Source of the DNA: Gemmatimonadota bacterium
Lineage (GTDB): Bacteria; Gemmatimonadota; Gemmatimonadetes; Gemmatimonadales; GWC2-71-9
Assembly: GCA_003221825.1 (NCBI GenBank)
Contig: QHUE01000001.1
Location: 1 to 26,899, forward strand
DNA: 26,899 bases
Direction: 5' to 3'
This document shows positions 15,479 to 24,100 of this stretch, piece by piece. The stretch's first letter is position 1, and each line of letters starts with the position of its first letter. The notes under the pieces were generated by a model. It searched no databases. It was not told the origin of the DNA and saw only the letters and a list, made by a program, of their open reading frames with translations. The position numbers and the translations under genes are program-made.

Positions 15479-17259
15479 CGGCCCTACCCGCTCGCCCCGG
15501 CGTCTATCTCTGGAAAGACGCCGCCGGGGAGATCGTGTACGTCGGGAAGGCCAGCAACCTGCGCTCGCGCGTCCCGGCCTACTTCGCCGAGGAGCAGAGC
15601 AGTACCGAGCGGGAGTTCCTGCGCGAGCAAATCGCCGATCTCGAAACGATCATCGTCCCGACCGAGGCGCAGGCGCTGCTCCTCGAAAACACCCTCATCA
15701 AGGAGCACCAGCCGAAATTCAACATTCGGCTGCGCGACGATAAGAGCTATCCCCAAATCGCCGTCACGCTGGGCGAGCCATTTCCGCGCGTCCTGGTGGT
15801 CCGGCGCGTCACCATTCCCGGCGCACGCTACTTCGGGCCCTACACCGACGTCGCCACGCTGCGCCAGACGCTGAAGATCATCCGCCGGATCTTCACGGTG
15901 CGATCCTGCTCCTGGAATCTCCCCGGGGATGCGCCCGACCGGCCCTGTCTCGACTATCATATCGAGCGCTGCAAGGCGCCCTGCGTGGGCTATCAGAGCG
16001 GCGAAGACTACCGGCGCATGATCGACGATGTGCTGCTCTTCCTGTCGGGGAAGACGCTCGAGGTGCGGGGTGGGCTGCGCGAGCGGATGCATCAGGCGAG
16101 CAACGCGCAGGACTACGAGCGTGCCGCGCAGCTGCGCGATGCGCTCAAATGGTTGGATCAGCTCGAGCAACCCCAGACGGTAGAGGTCGTGGGCGGCGGC
16201 GACGCCGACGCCATCAGCCTCGCCCGCGATGGCGACGATGCCGTGGGGGTCATCCTCCGCATTCGCGACGGCAAGCTCGTCGCGCGCGAACACCGGTTTC
16301 TGGAGCACGTCGAGCACGCCCCCGAAGGCGAGGTGCTCCGCACCTTCCTCGTGGGGTACTACCTGCCGCTCGAGCAGCGGGCTCAGCGGGTCGTGCTTCC
16401 CTTTGCTCCTGCCGACCTCGAGGTGCTCCGTGAGCTGACACCCGGCGTGGAGTTTGCGGTCCCACAGCGAGGCTCCGCCGCCAAGCTCGTCGAGCTGGCC
16501 GATCAGAACGCCCGGCACCTGCTCGACAGCTTCAAAATCGAGGCGTTCGACATCGACGAGCGGGCAGCCGATCCGGTATTCTCGTTGGGACGCGACCTCG
16601 GCCTGCCGATTGTGCCGCGGGCGATGGTGTGCATCGACATTTCGACCAATCAGGGCCGCGACACGGTGGGCTCCCTGGTGTGGTTCGAAGGCGGGCGGCC
16701 GCGGAAAGCGGAGTACCGGCGATACCGGATCAAGGGGGTAGAAGGTATCGACGATTTCGCCGCGATGAAGGAAGTCGTGACCCGATTTCTCGCCAGGCGC
16801 ATCGCGGAGAACAAACAGATTCCCGACCTGATCGTGATCGACGGAGGCAAGGGCCAATTGGCTGCAGCAGTCGAAGCGGCGCGTGCGCAGGGCCAGGAGC
16901 GGCTGCCCATCGTGAGCCTCGCGAAACGGGAAGAAGAAGTCTTCCTGGCGAGCTCCGGCGAGCCGCTGCGCCTGTCGCGCCGCAGCCCATCACTCAAGCT
17001 CCTGCAGCGCGCGCGGGACGAGGCGCACCGCTTCGCAGTCACCTACAGCCGTAAGCGGCACGCGCAACGGACCATCACGTCGGAGCTCTTGCGCATTCCG
17101 GGCGTCGGGCCGGCACGGCGGCGGCTGCTACTGGAGCGATTCGGCTCGCTCGCGGGTGTACGGACCGCGACGCCCGCCGAGATTGCCGCGCTGCCGGGCT
17201 TCTCCACCAAGCTCGCCGACCGGATCCTCGACCGGTTGCACCCCCCCCAGCGCGCGTGA
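15445..17259 (+). CDS. uvrC: Excinuclease ABC subunit C (UvrC)
   Basis: UvrC makes both incisions in nucleotide excision repair after UvrAB damage recognition. The 604-residue protein starts at ATG 15445 (MAISDRLARQ), 34 nt inside murJ; longer readings are murJ shadows. Domains: GIY-YIG nuclease (about 10-95; G19VY and YVG32-34, 3' incision), a four-Cys cluster C155, C168, C176, C180 that matches the [4Fe-4S] site reported for UvrC, UVR motif (about 212-240, interacts with UvrB), RNase H-like nuclease (about 390-535; D398 in IDIS, D466 in IDGGKGQ, H528 in DEAH; 5' incision) and tandem HhH at 548-600 (RIPGVGPARRR, ALPGFSTKLADRI). All catalytic elements are present. The stop overlaps the threonine synthase GTG. 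Confidence 0.97.
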   Translation: MAISDRLARQLAALPARPGVYLWKDAAGEIVYVGKASNLRSRVPAYFAEEQSSTEREFLREQIADLETIIVPTEAQALLLENTLIKEHQPKFNIRLRDDKSYPQIAVTLGEPFPRVLVVRRVTIPGARYFGPYTDVATLRQTLKIIRRIFTVRSCSWNLPGDAPDRPCLDYHIERCKAPCVGYQSGEDYRRMIDDVLLFLSGKTLEVRGGLRERMHQASNAQDYERAAQLRDALKWLDQLEQPQTVEVVGGGDADAISLARDGDDAVGVILRIRDGKLVAREHRFLEHVEHAPEGEVLRTFLVGYYLPLEQRAQRVVLPFAPADLEVLRELTPGVEFAVPQRGSAAKLVELADQNARHLLDSFKIEAFDIDERAADPVFSLGRDLGLPIVPRAMVCIDISTNQGRDTVGSLVWFEGGRPRKAEYRRYRIKGVEGIDDFAAMKEVVTRFLARRIAENKQIPDLIVIDGGKGQLAAAVEAARAQGQERLPIVSLAKREEEVFLASSGEPLRLSRRSPSLKLLQRARDEAHRFAVTYSRKRHAQRTITSELLRIPGVGPARRRLLLERFGSLAGVRTATPAEIAALPGFSTKLADRILDRLHPPQRA

Positions 17260-18410
17260 CCACCTGGACATTGGAGTGCTCGGCGTGCGACCCGGTCCGC
17301 ACGCGTGAGGCCGACGGCTTTCCGGACGTGTGCGAGGTGTGCGGGTCGCCGTATCTCGTGCGCTATGCGACGCTCCCCTCGCCCGAGGCGAGGGCGCACC
17401 TGGGCGCCCGGCGCTGGACGATGTGGCGTTATGACGGGTGGCTGCCACTGCGCGACGGCGAGCACCCTGTCACGCTCGGCGAGGGCGGCACGCCGCTGCT
17501 GAAAGTGGAGCGAGTCGCCGCTCGGCAAGGTTTCGACCAACTCTGGGTCAAAGACGAAGGCACGAACCCCACGGGATCGTTCAAGGCCCGGGGACTGGCC
17601 GCCGCGGTCACGCGGGCGGCGCTGGCGGGCGCCAAGGAATTCGTGGTACCGACGGCGGGCAATGCGGGCATCGCGCTCGCGGCGTACGCGACCCGTGCGG
17701 GAGCGTCGGCGCGCGTGTACGCGCCTGCCACGACGCCGCGGCCCATCCTGGATCAGATCCGCGCGTTTGGCGCAGATCTGACCCTGCTCGATGGTCACAT
17801 CGGCGACTGTGGTATTGCGGCTCGGCTGCACGCCGCGGATACGGGTGCCATCGACGTCTCCACGCTGCGAGAGCCGTATCGCATCGAGGGCAAGAAGACC
17901 CTCGGCCTCGAGTTGGCCGAGCAGTTGGGGTGGACGCTGCCCGACGCGATCGTCTATCCGACGGGCGGCGGCACGGGCCTGATCGGGATGTGGAAGGCGT
18001 TCCAGGAGCTGCACCAAAGTGGCTGGCTCCGCGGGCCGCTGCCCCGCATGTACACGGTGCAGGCGAGCGGCTGCGCCCCGGTCGTGCAGGCATTCGAATC
18101 GGGCGCCGAGCGCTGCACGCCGTGGCCCGATCCGACAACCGTGGCGGCTGGTTTGCGCGTGCCTGCGCCGCTGGGTGACCGGCTCATGTTGCGAGCCCTG
18201 CGCGAGAGCGGTGGCGGCGCTGTCGCCGTGAGCGACGAGGCTCTGGCGGCGGCCGCACACGAGCTGCAGGTCGCTGAAGGGATCGACGCATCGCCGGAAG
18301 GTGGAGCGGCCTTGTCAGGGGCCGTCGCGCTCAAGAACCGGGGCGTGCTGCGTCCCGAGCAGCGTATCGTGCTCTTCAATACCGGCGCCGGGTGGCTCTA
18401 TAGAACCTAA
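17256..18410 (+). CDS. thrC: Threonine synthase
   Basis: Threonine synthase is a PLP enzyme converting O-phosphohomoserine to threonine in the cytoplasm. The 384-residue protein starts at GTG 17256 in GTGA overlap with uvrC. It has an N-terminal zinc-ribbon-like pair CSAC (C8, C11) and CEVC (C26, C29), common in this subgroup. The PLP Lys is K110 in NPTGSFKARG; PTAGNAGIAL (about 132-142) is the phosphate/substrate loop, and PTGGGTGLIG (about 232-241) is the PLP phosphate-binding loop. The C-terminal SPEGGAALSGA and LFNTGAG complete the fold. Other fold-type II enzymes (cysteate synthase, for example) share these motifs, so a non-threonine role is possible but less likely. It ends with TAA and is the last tightly overlapping gene of the block. 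Confidence 0.9.
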   Translation: MTTWTLECSACDPVRTREADGFPDVCEVCGSPYLVRYATLPSPEARAHLGARRWTMWRYDGWLPLRDGEHPVTLGEGGTPLLKVERVAARQGFDQLWVKDEGTNPTGSFKARGLAAAVTRAALAGAKEFVVPTAGNAGIALAAYATRAGASARVYAPATTPRPILDQIRAFGADLTLLDGHIGDCGIAARLHAADTGAIDVSTLREPYRIEGKKTLGLELAEQLGWTLPDAIVYPTGGGTGLIGMWKAFQELHQSGWLRGPLPRMYTVQASGCAPVVQAFESGAERCTPWPDPTTVAAGLRVPAPLGDRLMLRALRESGGGAVAVSDEALAAAAHELQVAEGIDASPEGGAALSGAVALKNRGVLRPEQRIVLFNTGAGWLYRT

Positions 18411-18416
18411 GCCGTT

Positions 18417-18422
18417 TATATT
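18417..18422 (+). promoter_or_regulatory. Possible -10 element before larC
   Basis: TATATT matches the sigma-70 -10 consensus at five of six bases and lies in a short AT-rich island (18399-18423) in the 27-nt gap after the threonine synthase stop. No convincing -35 is seen at 16-18 nt. It would place a start of transcription about 10 nt before the larC ATG at 18438. Confidence 0.3.
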
Positions 18423-18437
18423 TCGAGACTTCGGCCC

Positions 18438-19432
18438 ATGCGCATAGCCATCCTGGATCCGGCCGCCGGCATCAGCGGCGACATGACGTTAGGGGCGCTC
18501 CTCTCACTGGGCCTGCCGGCCTCATGGCTCGAGGAGCTCCCGGGACGGCTCGGCGTCGGTGATGTGGGCGTCGCTGTCCGCGACGTACGTCGCGCGGGCG
18601 TCACGTGCAAGCAGATCGACTTCACGATCCCCGATCAACCGCACGGCCGCCACGTTGGCGAGCTGCTCAAGCTCGTCGAGCGTGCGCCGATCTCCGATTG
18701 GGTGAAGGAGCGCGCCTTACGCGCGTTCCGTTTGGTGGGTGAGGCAGAGGGGCGCGTGCATGGTGTCGGATCCTGCTCGAGGGGCTCGAGATCGCCTCAG
18801 GGAGCGGCCCGGTCGAAGGAGAGGCGACGACGCCCACCGGCGCGGTGCTGCTGCGCGTGCTCTCAGCAGGCGCGCCGCCCGACCGGTGGCGCATGGTCGG
18901 CAGTGGCTGGGGGGCCGGGCAGCGCGACCCGAAGCACTACCCGAACGCGCTGCGCATTCTCGTCGCCGAAGCCGCCGGCGAGGCTGGCCGCGTGGTGTTG
19001 CTCGCCACTGATGTGGACGACATGAGTCCCGAGTATGTGGAGCCGCTGCGCCAGGCGCTCGTTCAGGCGGGGGCGCTGGACGTACAGACGTGGCCGGTGC
19101 AGATGAAGAAGGGCCGTCAGGGATTCCGTGTAGAGGTCATGGCGCCGGAGGGCCTTGCCGAGGCGGTGACGGCGGAGCTGTTCCGGCACAGCACGACGGC
19201 CGGCGTGCGGCGCTGGGTCGCGGAGCGTGCGACACTGCCGCGGCACCAGCTCACTGTGCGGCTGGACGGGGTGGCGGTGCGGGTAAAGGTGCTGGATGGC
19301 GGGAGCGTGCGGGTGAAGCCAGAATACGACGATGTGCTGGCGGCGGCGCAGGCGTTGGGACGCCCGCCGCTCGACGTGGCGCGCGCCGTCGAGCGCGACG
19401 CCGAGGCTCTTATCGCGAAAGCCAAGGAGTGA
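18438..19432 (+). pseudogene. larC: LarC nickel-pincer cofactor biosynthesis protein, internal deletion with frame change
   Basis: LarC (DUF111) inserts nickel to finish the nickel-pincer cofactor of lactate racemase. The first part starts at ATG 18438 with the family start MRIAILDPAAGISGDMTLGALL and runs in frame to ERALRAFRLVGEAEGRVHG (near 18764). The homologous continuation then lies in another frame, read from about 18767: ILLEGLEIASGSGPVEGEATTPTGAVLLRVL, TDVDDMSPEYVEPL, GALDVQTWPVQMKKGRQGF and RHSTTAGVRRW, to the TGA at 19430-19432. About 70-75 residues expected between the parts, including the conserved HFHEVGAxD segment, are absent from every frame. The two pieces give about 328 residues versus about 400. 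If read alone, the first ORF ends at 19025 in nonsense. Deletion or assembly error is the likely cause. Confidence 0.88.
19424..19429 (+). promoter_or_regulatory. Ribosome binding site of the TPR protein gene
   Basis: AAGGAG lies 5 nt before GTG 19435 and inside the last codons of larC. It is the best Shine-Dalgarno in the window and fixes the start of the secreted TPR protein. Confidence 0.75.
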
Positions 19433-19434
19433 AC

Positions 19435-20955
19435 GTGCGAACGGTTCGCAATCTTGCGGTAGTCATGCTCACTACCATGACGGTTCCTCTCGCGGCGCAA
19501 CAGCAACAGCCGCCGCCGCGGTGGGCGGAGCCGAAGTGCGACCTGAAACCGAACGATCCCCTGGTCAACCAGGGCATGGGGTACCTGAAGGACGCGACCA
19601 CCACGCGCTTCGAGGATCAGAAGAAAAAGGACCTGAGCGACGCCCAGCGACTGCTGACGCAGGCCCTGACGACCGGCAAGCAGGACAAGAACCCAGCGGC
19701 GTGGTACTACCTGGGGCGCTACTACATCATGACCAGTGACGCGCCGGGCGTCGATTCGGCGTTCACGCATGCGCAGACGCTGAAACCGGATTGCAAGGGC
19801 GACATCGATATCTGGCGGCGCTATGTGTGGGTGCCCACGTTCAACGCCGGGATCGCGGCCTGGCAGGCGAACAACGTCGACTCCGCCATCGCGTCGTTCC
19901 GGCGCGCCAGCGCGCTGCTACCCGATGAGCCGACGGCCCCCAAGTACGCCGCCACCCTGTACTACAACACCGGCAAGGCGGATTCTGCGGTCGTGTATTT
20001 CCGCCGCGCCGCGGATGTCGCAGCGGCGGATCCGAAGTTCGCGCAGGACCGCAAGGATGCGCTGTTCAATCTGGGACGCATTCAGCAGAGCCTGCAGAAG
20101 TTGCCGGAGGCGATGGCGACGTATCGCGAGTATCTCGCCCTGTACCCCAATGATCCGGAAATCATGGCGGCGTTGGGCGGGGCCTACATGCTGAGGAACA
20201 ACAAAGACAGCGCGTTCGCGATCTACCGGCAGATCGTGAGCAGGGGCGACTCGATCGGCTTCTACCAGCTGTATCGGGTCGGGGCGGAGATCTCGCAGAG
20301 CGTGCCGGACGATCCGGACACCGCGGTCGCGGGCGCGGGCTGCCGGCGGGACGCGCGGGCGATCCGGCCGCCGCTGACCGTGGCGAAGATTCGGGCGCGC
20401 TGCGATTCCGTGACGACCGGGTTGGCCAAGGCCTTTTTTGCCAGCTCGCGCGAAGCATTCACGCTGGCGGCGCAGGCGCTCGATGCGAGTCTGAAGATCA
20501 ATCCCTACTACCGCGAGACCTTGATCTTCCGGGCGAATACGGCCTTGGGGCTGCGCGATTCTGTGACGGCCCTGACGATGTCGCGCCGTCTCCTGGCCGC
20601 CGATCCGATGAACAAGGTGGGCATCAAGATCATGGCGTACGCGCAGCAGCAGAACGGCAAAGTCGACTCCGCGATCTACTACTACCGAATGAGCGATTCG
20701 ACGTTGATTGGCGATGTGGTGGTCAGCCAATTCGATTCGACGGATACGGGTCGAGACGTGAGGGGGTTGGTGACGAATCCGCGCGCGACGGCGAATGCGC
20801 CGTACAAGCTGATATTCGAGTTCGTGAACCTGCAGGGCGCGGTCGTGGCGACCGATACGGTGCAGGTGGCGGCGATCCAGCCGGGGCAGAGCCAGCAGTT
20901 TGAGATGAAACCGGCCGGTCCGACCATCGCCGCGTGGCGGTACCGCAAGGAATGA
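19435..20955 (+). CDS. Secreted tetratricopeptide-repeat protein with C-terminal FxLYD-like domain
   Basis: The 506-residue product begins with a Sec signal peptide (MRTVRNLAVVMLTTMTVPLAAQ, cleavage near residue 21), so it acts in the periplasm or outer membrane. Tandem TPR-like helical repeats span about 85-275 (for example FNAGIAAWQANNVDSAIASF, YYNTGKADSAVVYFRRA, AMATYREYLALYPND) and resume at about 360-430. The recurring DSA phrase is common in TPR proteins of this kind of genome. Residues 439-506 form a beta-rich tail (VRGLVTNPRA, PGQSQQFEMK) that resembles FxLYD domains. GTG 19435 is chosen because of the AAGGAG and signal peptide; the longer frame upstream shadows larC. No enzymatic motif is seen. 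TPRs suggest protein-protein interaction; the partner is unknown. Confidence 0.88.
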   Translation: MRTVRNLAVVMLTTMTVPLAAQQQQPPPRWAEPKCDLKPNDPLVNQGMGYLKDATTTRFEDQKKKDLSDAQRLLTQALTTGKQDKNPAAWYYLGRYYIMTSDAPGVDSAFTHAQTLKPDCKGDIDIWRRYVWVPTFNAGIAAWQANNVDSAIASFRRASALLPDEPTAPKYAATLYYNTGKADSAVVYFRRAADVAAADPKFAQDRKDALFNLGRIQQSLQKLPEAMATYREYLALYPNDPEIMAALGGAYMLRNNKDSAFAIYRQIVSRGDSIGFYQLYRVGAEISQSVPDDPDTAVAGAGCRRDARAIRPPLTVAKIRARCDSVTTGLAKAFFASSREAFTLAAQALDASLKINPYYRETLIFRANTALGLRDSVTALTMSRRLLAADPMNKVGIKIMAYAQQQNGKVDSAIYYYRMSDSTLIGDVVVSQFDSTDTGRDVRGLVTNPRATANAPYKLIFEFVNLQGAVVATDTVQVAAIQPGQSQQFEMKPAGPTIAAWRYRKE

Positions 20956-20957
20956 CG

Positions 20958-20963
20958 TTGACA
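20958..20963 (+). promoter_or_regulatory. TTGACA box, possible -35 of tRNA-Gly
   Basis: A perfect sigma-70 -35 hexamer starts 2 nt after the TPR stop and 41 nt before the tRNA. The only -10 at reasonable spacing (18 nt) is CACATT (20982-20987), three of six matches, and it falls in a hairpin arm, so promoter status is uncertain. Confidence 0.4.
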
Positions 20964-20965
20964 GC

Positions 20966-20993
20966 GGGCGGGATGTGCGAACACATTCCGCCC
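20966..20993 (+). terminator. Strong hairpin between TPR gene and tRNA (terminator-like, no T-tract)
   Basis: A 12-bp stem (20966-20977 with 20982-20993) with one G-T wobble and a CGAA tetraloop. GC-rich stem and stable tetraloop fit an intrinsic terminator of the upstream operon, but the following bases are AGACTGC, not T-rich. It could alternatively be a processing hairpin in the tRNA leader. Confidence 0.5.
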
Positions 20994-20998
20994 AGACT

Positions 20999-21070
<72 letters not shown>

Positions 21071-21110
21071 CTTAGACTTACACGACTCTGAAGGCCCCAT
21101 GATCGCGTCA

Positions 21111-21130
21111 GTGGGGAACAAAGTGGGGAA
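21111..21130 (+). repeat. Short direct repeat GTGGGGAA between tRNA and macroglobulin gene
   Basis: GTGGGGAA occurs at 21111-21118 and 21123-21130 with a 12-base period. The 21071-21145 stretch otherwise holds no gene, no clear promoter and no ribosome binding site. It may be a junction scar. Confidence 0.5.
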
Positions 21131-21145
21131 GCGGTCGCGGGCCGC

Positions 21146-24100
21146 GTGGAGTGGCGCGATCCGATCACCCTCCGCTTCACACCGGCGGCCCCGCTCAGTC
21201 CGGCGACGGCGTACACCGTGACGGTGAGCAACGAATTCGCCGCGATGGACGGCGGCCGGCTCGCGCAACCGTACAGCTTCACGTTCCGCGTCCACGGGAC
21301 CGTCCCACTCGCAGGGGCGCCCACCGGGCCCAACGAAGTCGGACAGTTTCTCAAGCCCGACGCGCAGTTCGAAGTCGTGTGGAGCACACCGGTCGATCTC
21401 GGCGATGTGACCAAGCGCGTCTACCTCCAGTTCGATACGGATTGCCCGTTGCTGCTCGTGCGCGTGCGGGCCGTCTCGCAGCGCCCGATCAGCGCCGACG
21501 ACTCGTGGCGCTATCGCGAGGCCGGTGGCTGGCAGCGCGACCGGGGCGGGGATGCGCTCCGGCGCGTCGTGAAGTTCACGCCGATCGTCCCGCTGCCCAA
21601 GGGATGCCGGGGCGCCCTCGTCGTGCCCTCCGAGCTGGATCCTGAAGGTACGAGCCCGTACCAGCGCTGGCGCTTCGCCACCTACGGACCATTTCAACTG
21701 ATCTCCGCGACCTGTGGCTGGAACTGGACCACCTGTCCCGTCGGGCCGCCGCGGATCCAGTTCTCGACGCCGGTGCGCGGCGCCGAGCTGCTGCGGGGGA
21801 TTCACCTGCTGCCGCGCGTTCCGATTGCCGTGTCGGATACGAACGAGGAATCGGCCACCTGGTCGCTCGAGGCGTCGTTGAAGCCGCGAACCGGCTACGC
21901 CGTCATCGTCGACACGCTCGCGCTGCACGACATCTTCGGGCAACGCCTGGTCGGTAATCCCGTGAAGGCGTGTGGGACGACGGGGTACGAGCCGGCGGTG
22001 ACCTACGATTACGGCATGATGCTGGTCGAGCGGAACGGGTACCGCACGTTTCCCATCCGCCACGTCAATGTGGACACGGTCTTCGTCACCACGGCGTCCG
22101 TCCCGGACAGCCTGGAAGCGTTGGTGCTCCGCGCGCCGGCGTGGAACCTGGGCGACATTTGGGCACGGCTGGCCTCCGGTGCGACGCAGCGGCCGATGGC
22201 CGTCGAATCGCGGCGCGATGTGCCGCTCGTGAGTGTCGTGAAGGCCCCGGTGTACGCCGCCCGGCTGGGAGGACCGACGCTGAGTGCGGTGCGTGTCACG
22301 TACGCAGCCGACAGCAACGTCAAATCGCGGCGGCCCGCACCCGTGGCGCTGTTACAAACGACAGACCTCGGCATTACCGCGCGCGTCGGAGACGAAGAGG
22401 GCGTCGTGTGGGTCACCGGGGTCCAGGACGGGATTCCCAAGTCGGCTGTCGACGTCGAGCTGCATGATCCTACGGGCCGCGTCCGGGCCCGCGGCACGAC
22501 CAACGCCCAGGGCCTCGTCTGGCTGGCGGGCCTGCTCGGTACCAGCCAAACGGGTGACTACGAGGAGCGCGGCTTCGCTGGGTACGTGTCTGCCCGTCTC
22601 GCGCTCGATCGCGCCGTCGTCCCGATCAACACCTGGTCGGGCGACCTCTCGCCCTGGCAATTCAACGTGGGCTCGGCCTGGGGCGTGGCCCGCCTGCCGG
22701 TCGCCGCGGCCGTGTTCACCGAGCGCGGCATCTACCGGCCCGGTGAGCCGGTCTACGTCAAAGCGATCGTCCGCAGCGGCGCACTCGGCGCTCTGCGTGT
22801 GCCGGCGGCGAGCGACTCGCTGCGCTGGCTGTTCCACGATCGCGAAGGCGGCGTGATCCGCGACTCGATCGTGCGCCTGTCCTCGTTCGGTACGGCTGCG
22901 CAGACGCTGAAACTCGCCAACGACTTGCCGCTCGGCACATACAATGTCACGCTGCAAGTCAAACGCGGTACGTGGCAAGACGTGGCGAACACCACGTACC
23001 GCGTCGCGGAGTACCGGCCGCCAGAATTCCTGGTGACGGTGACCGCCGACTCGGCGCCGCGGTTCAGCGGCGACTCGCTGCATGGCAACGTCGAAGCGCG
23101 CTATCTCTTCGGTGCGCCGATGGCGCGCGCCGTGGTGAACTGGACGCTCAATGTCGAGCCAGGCACTGTGTATGGCCTCGATATCCCGGGTCTCGACCGC
23201 TACTACCTCGGCGAGAACGGTTGGTGGTGGGAGGAATGGGAAGGGCCGACGACGCGGTCCCACCTGCGCACGACATCCACCGGCGTGGATACGCTCGATG
23301 CGGCGGGCCGGCTGACGCTGCGGCTGCCGCTCAGCGCGACCGAAGGCCGCCCCACCAACGCCCGGCTCCAGGCGACCGTGACCGACGTAAACCGTCAGAC
23401 GGTCGCGGCGTCAGCGACCGTGCTTGTCCATCCGGCGTCCTTCTATCTCGCCGCCCGGCCGCTCGGCAACGATTACTTCTGGAAGGCCGGAACGCCGCAA
23501 CAGATCGCCGTACTCGCCGCGCGCCCCGACGGACACCATGTGGCCGGCGTGCGGATTCGCGGCACGATCGTGCGCCGCGAATGGCATCGCGTGCAACGCG
23601 CTCGCGACGGCGTCGAGGAGCAGGTCGGCGAATGGGTGGCCGACACCGTGGCGCATTGCGATCTCGTCAGCGCCGAGGATCCAGCGACCTGCCGCTTCAC
23701 GCCGAGCGCCGGCGGCACCTACATCGTGTCGTTCACTGCTACCGACGAAGTCGGCCGGGCGGCGTCGACCAGCTTCTATCGCTGGGCCACCGGCAAGGAC
23801 TGGATCCCCTGGAACGACGAGAGCCAGTTCAAGATGGATCTGATCCCGGACAAGACGCGCTACTCCGTCGGCGACACCGCCACGATTCTGGTCGCGTCGC
23901 CGTTCACCGACGCCGAAGCGTGGATCACGGTCGAGCGCGAGGGCCTGATCGAGCAGCGGCGCATGCGCGTCAGCGGCGGCGCCACCTCGCTCAAGTTCAA
24001 GATTCCCGAGGCATACGCACCAAACGTCTTTGTCTCGATGGTTCTGGTGCGCGGCCGCAGTGCGCCGCCCGGGGGGATCGCGGATCCGGGGCGGCCCACG

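Noticed and set aside
15484..16857. Minus-strand open frame opposite uvrC
   Set aside because: Same cause; no signal, domain or ribosome binding site, and the plus strand holds complete UvrC.
18438..19025. LarC split by programmed ribosomal frameshifting, as in Lactobacillus plantarum
   Set aside because: Frameshifting keeps all residues. Here about 70-75 conserved residues are absent from every frame at the joint.
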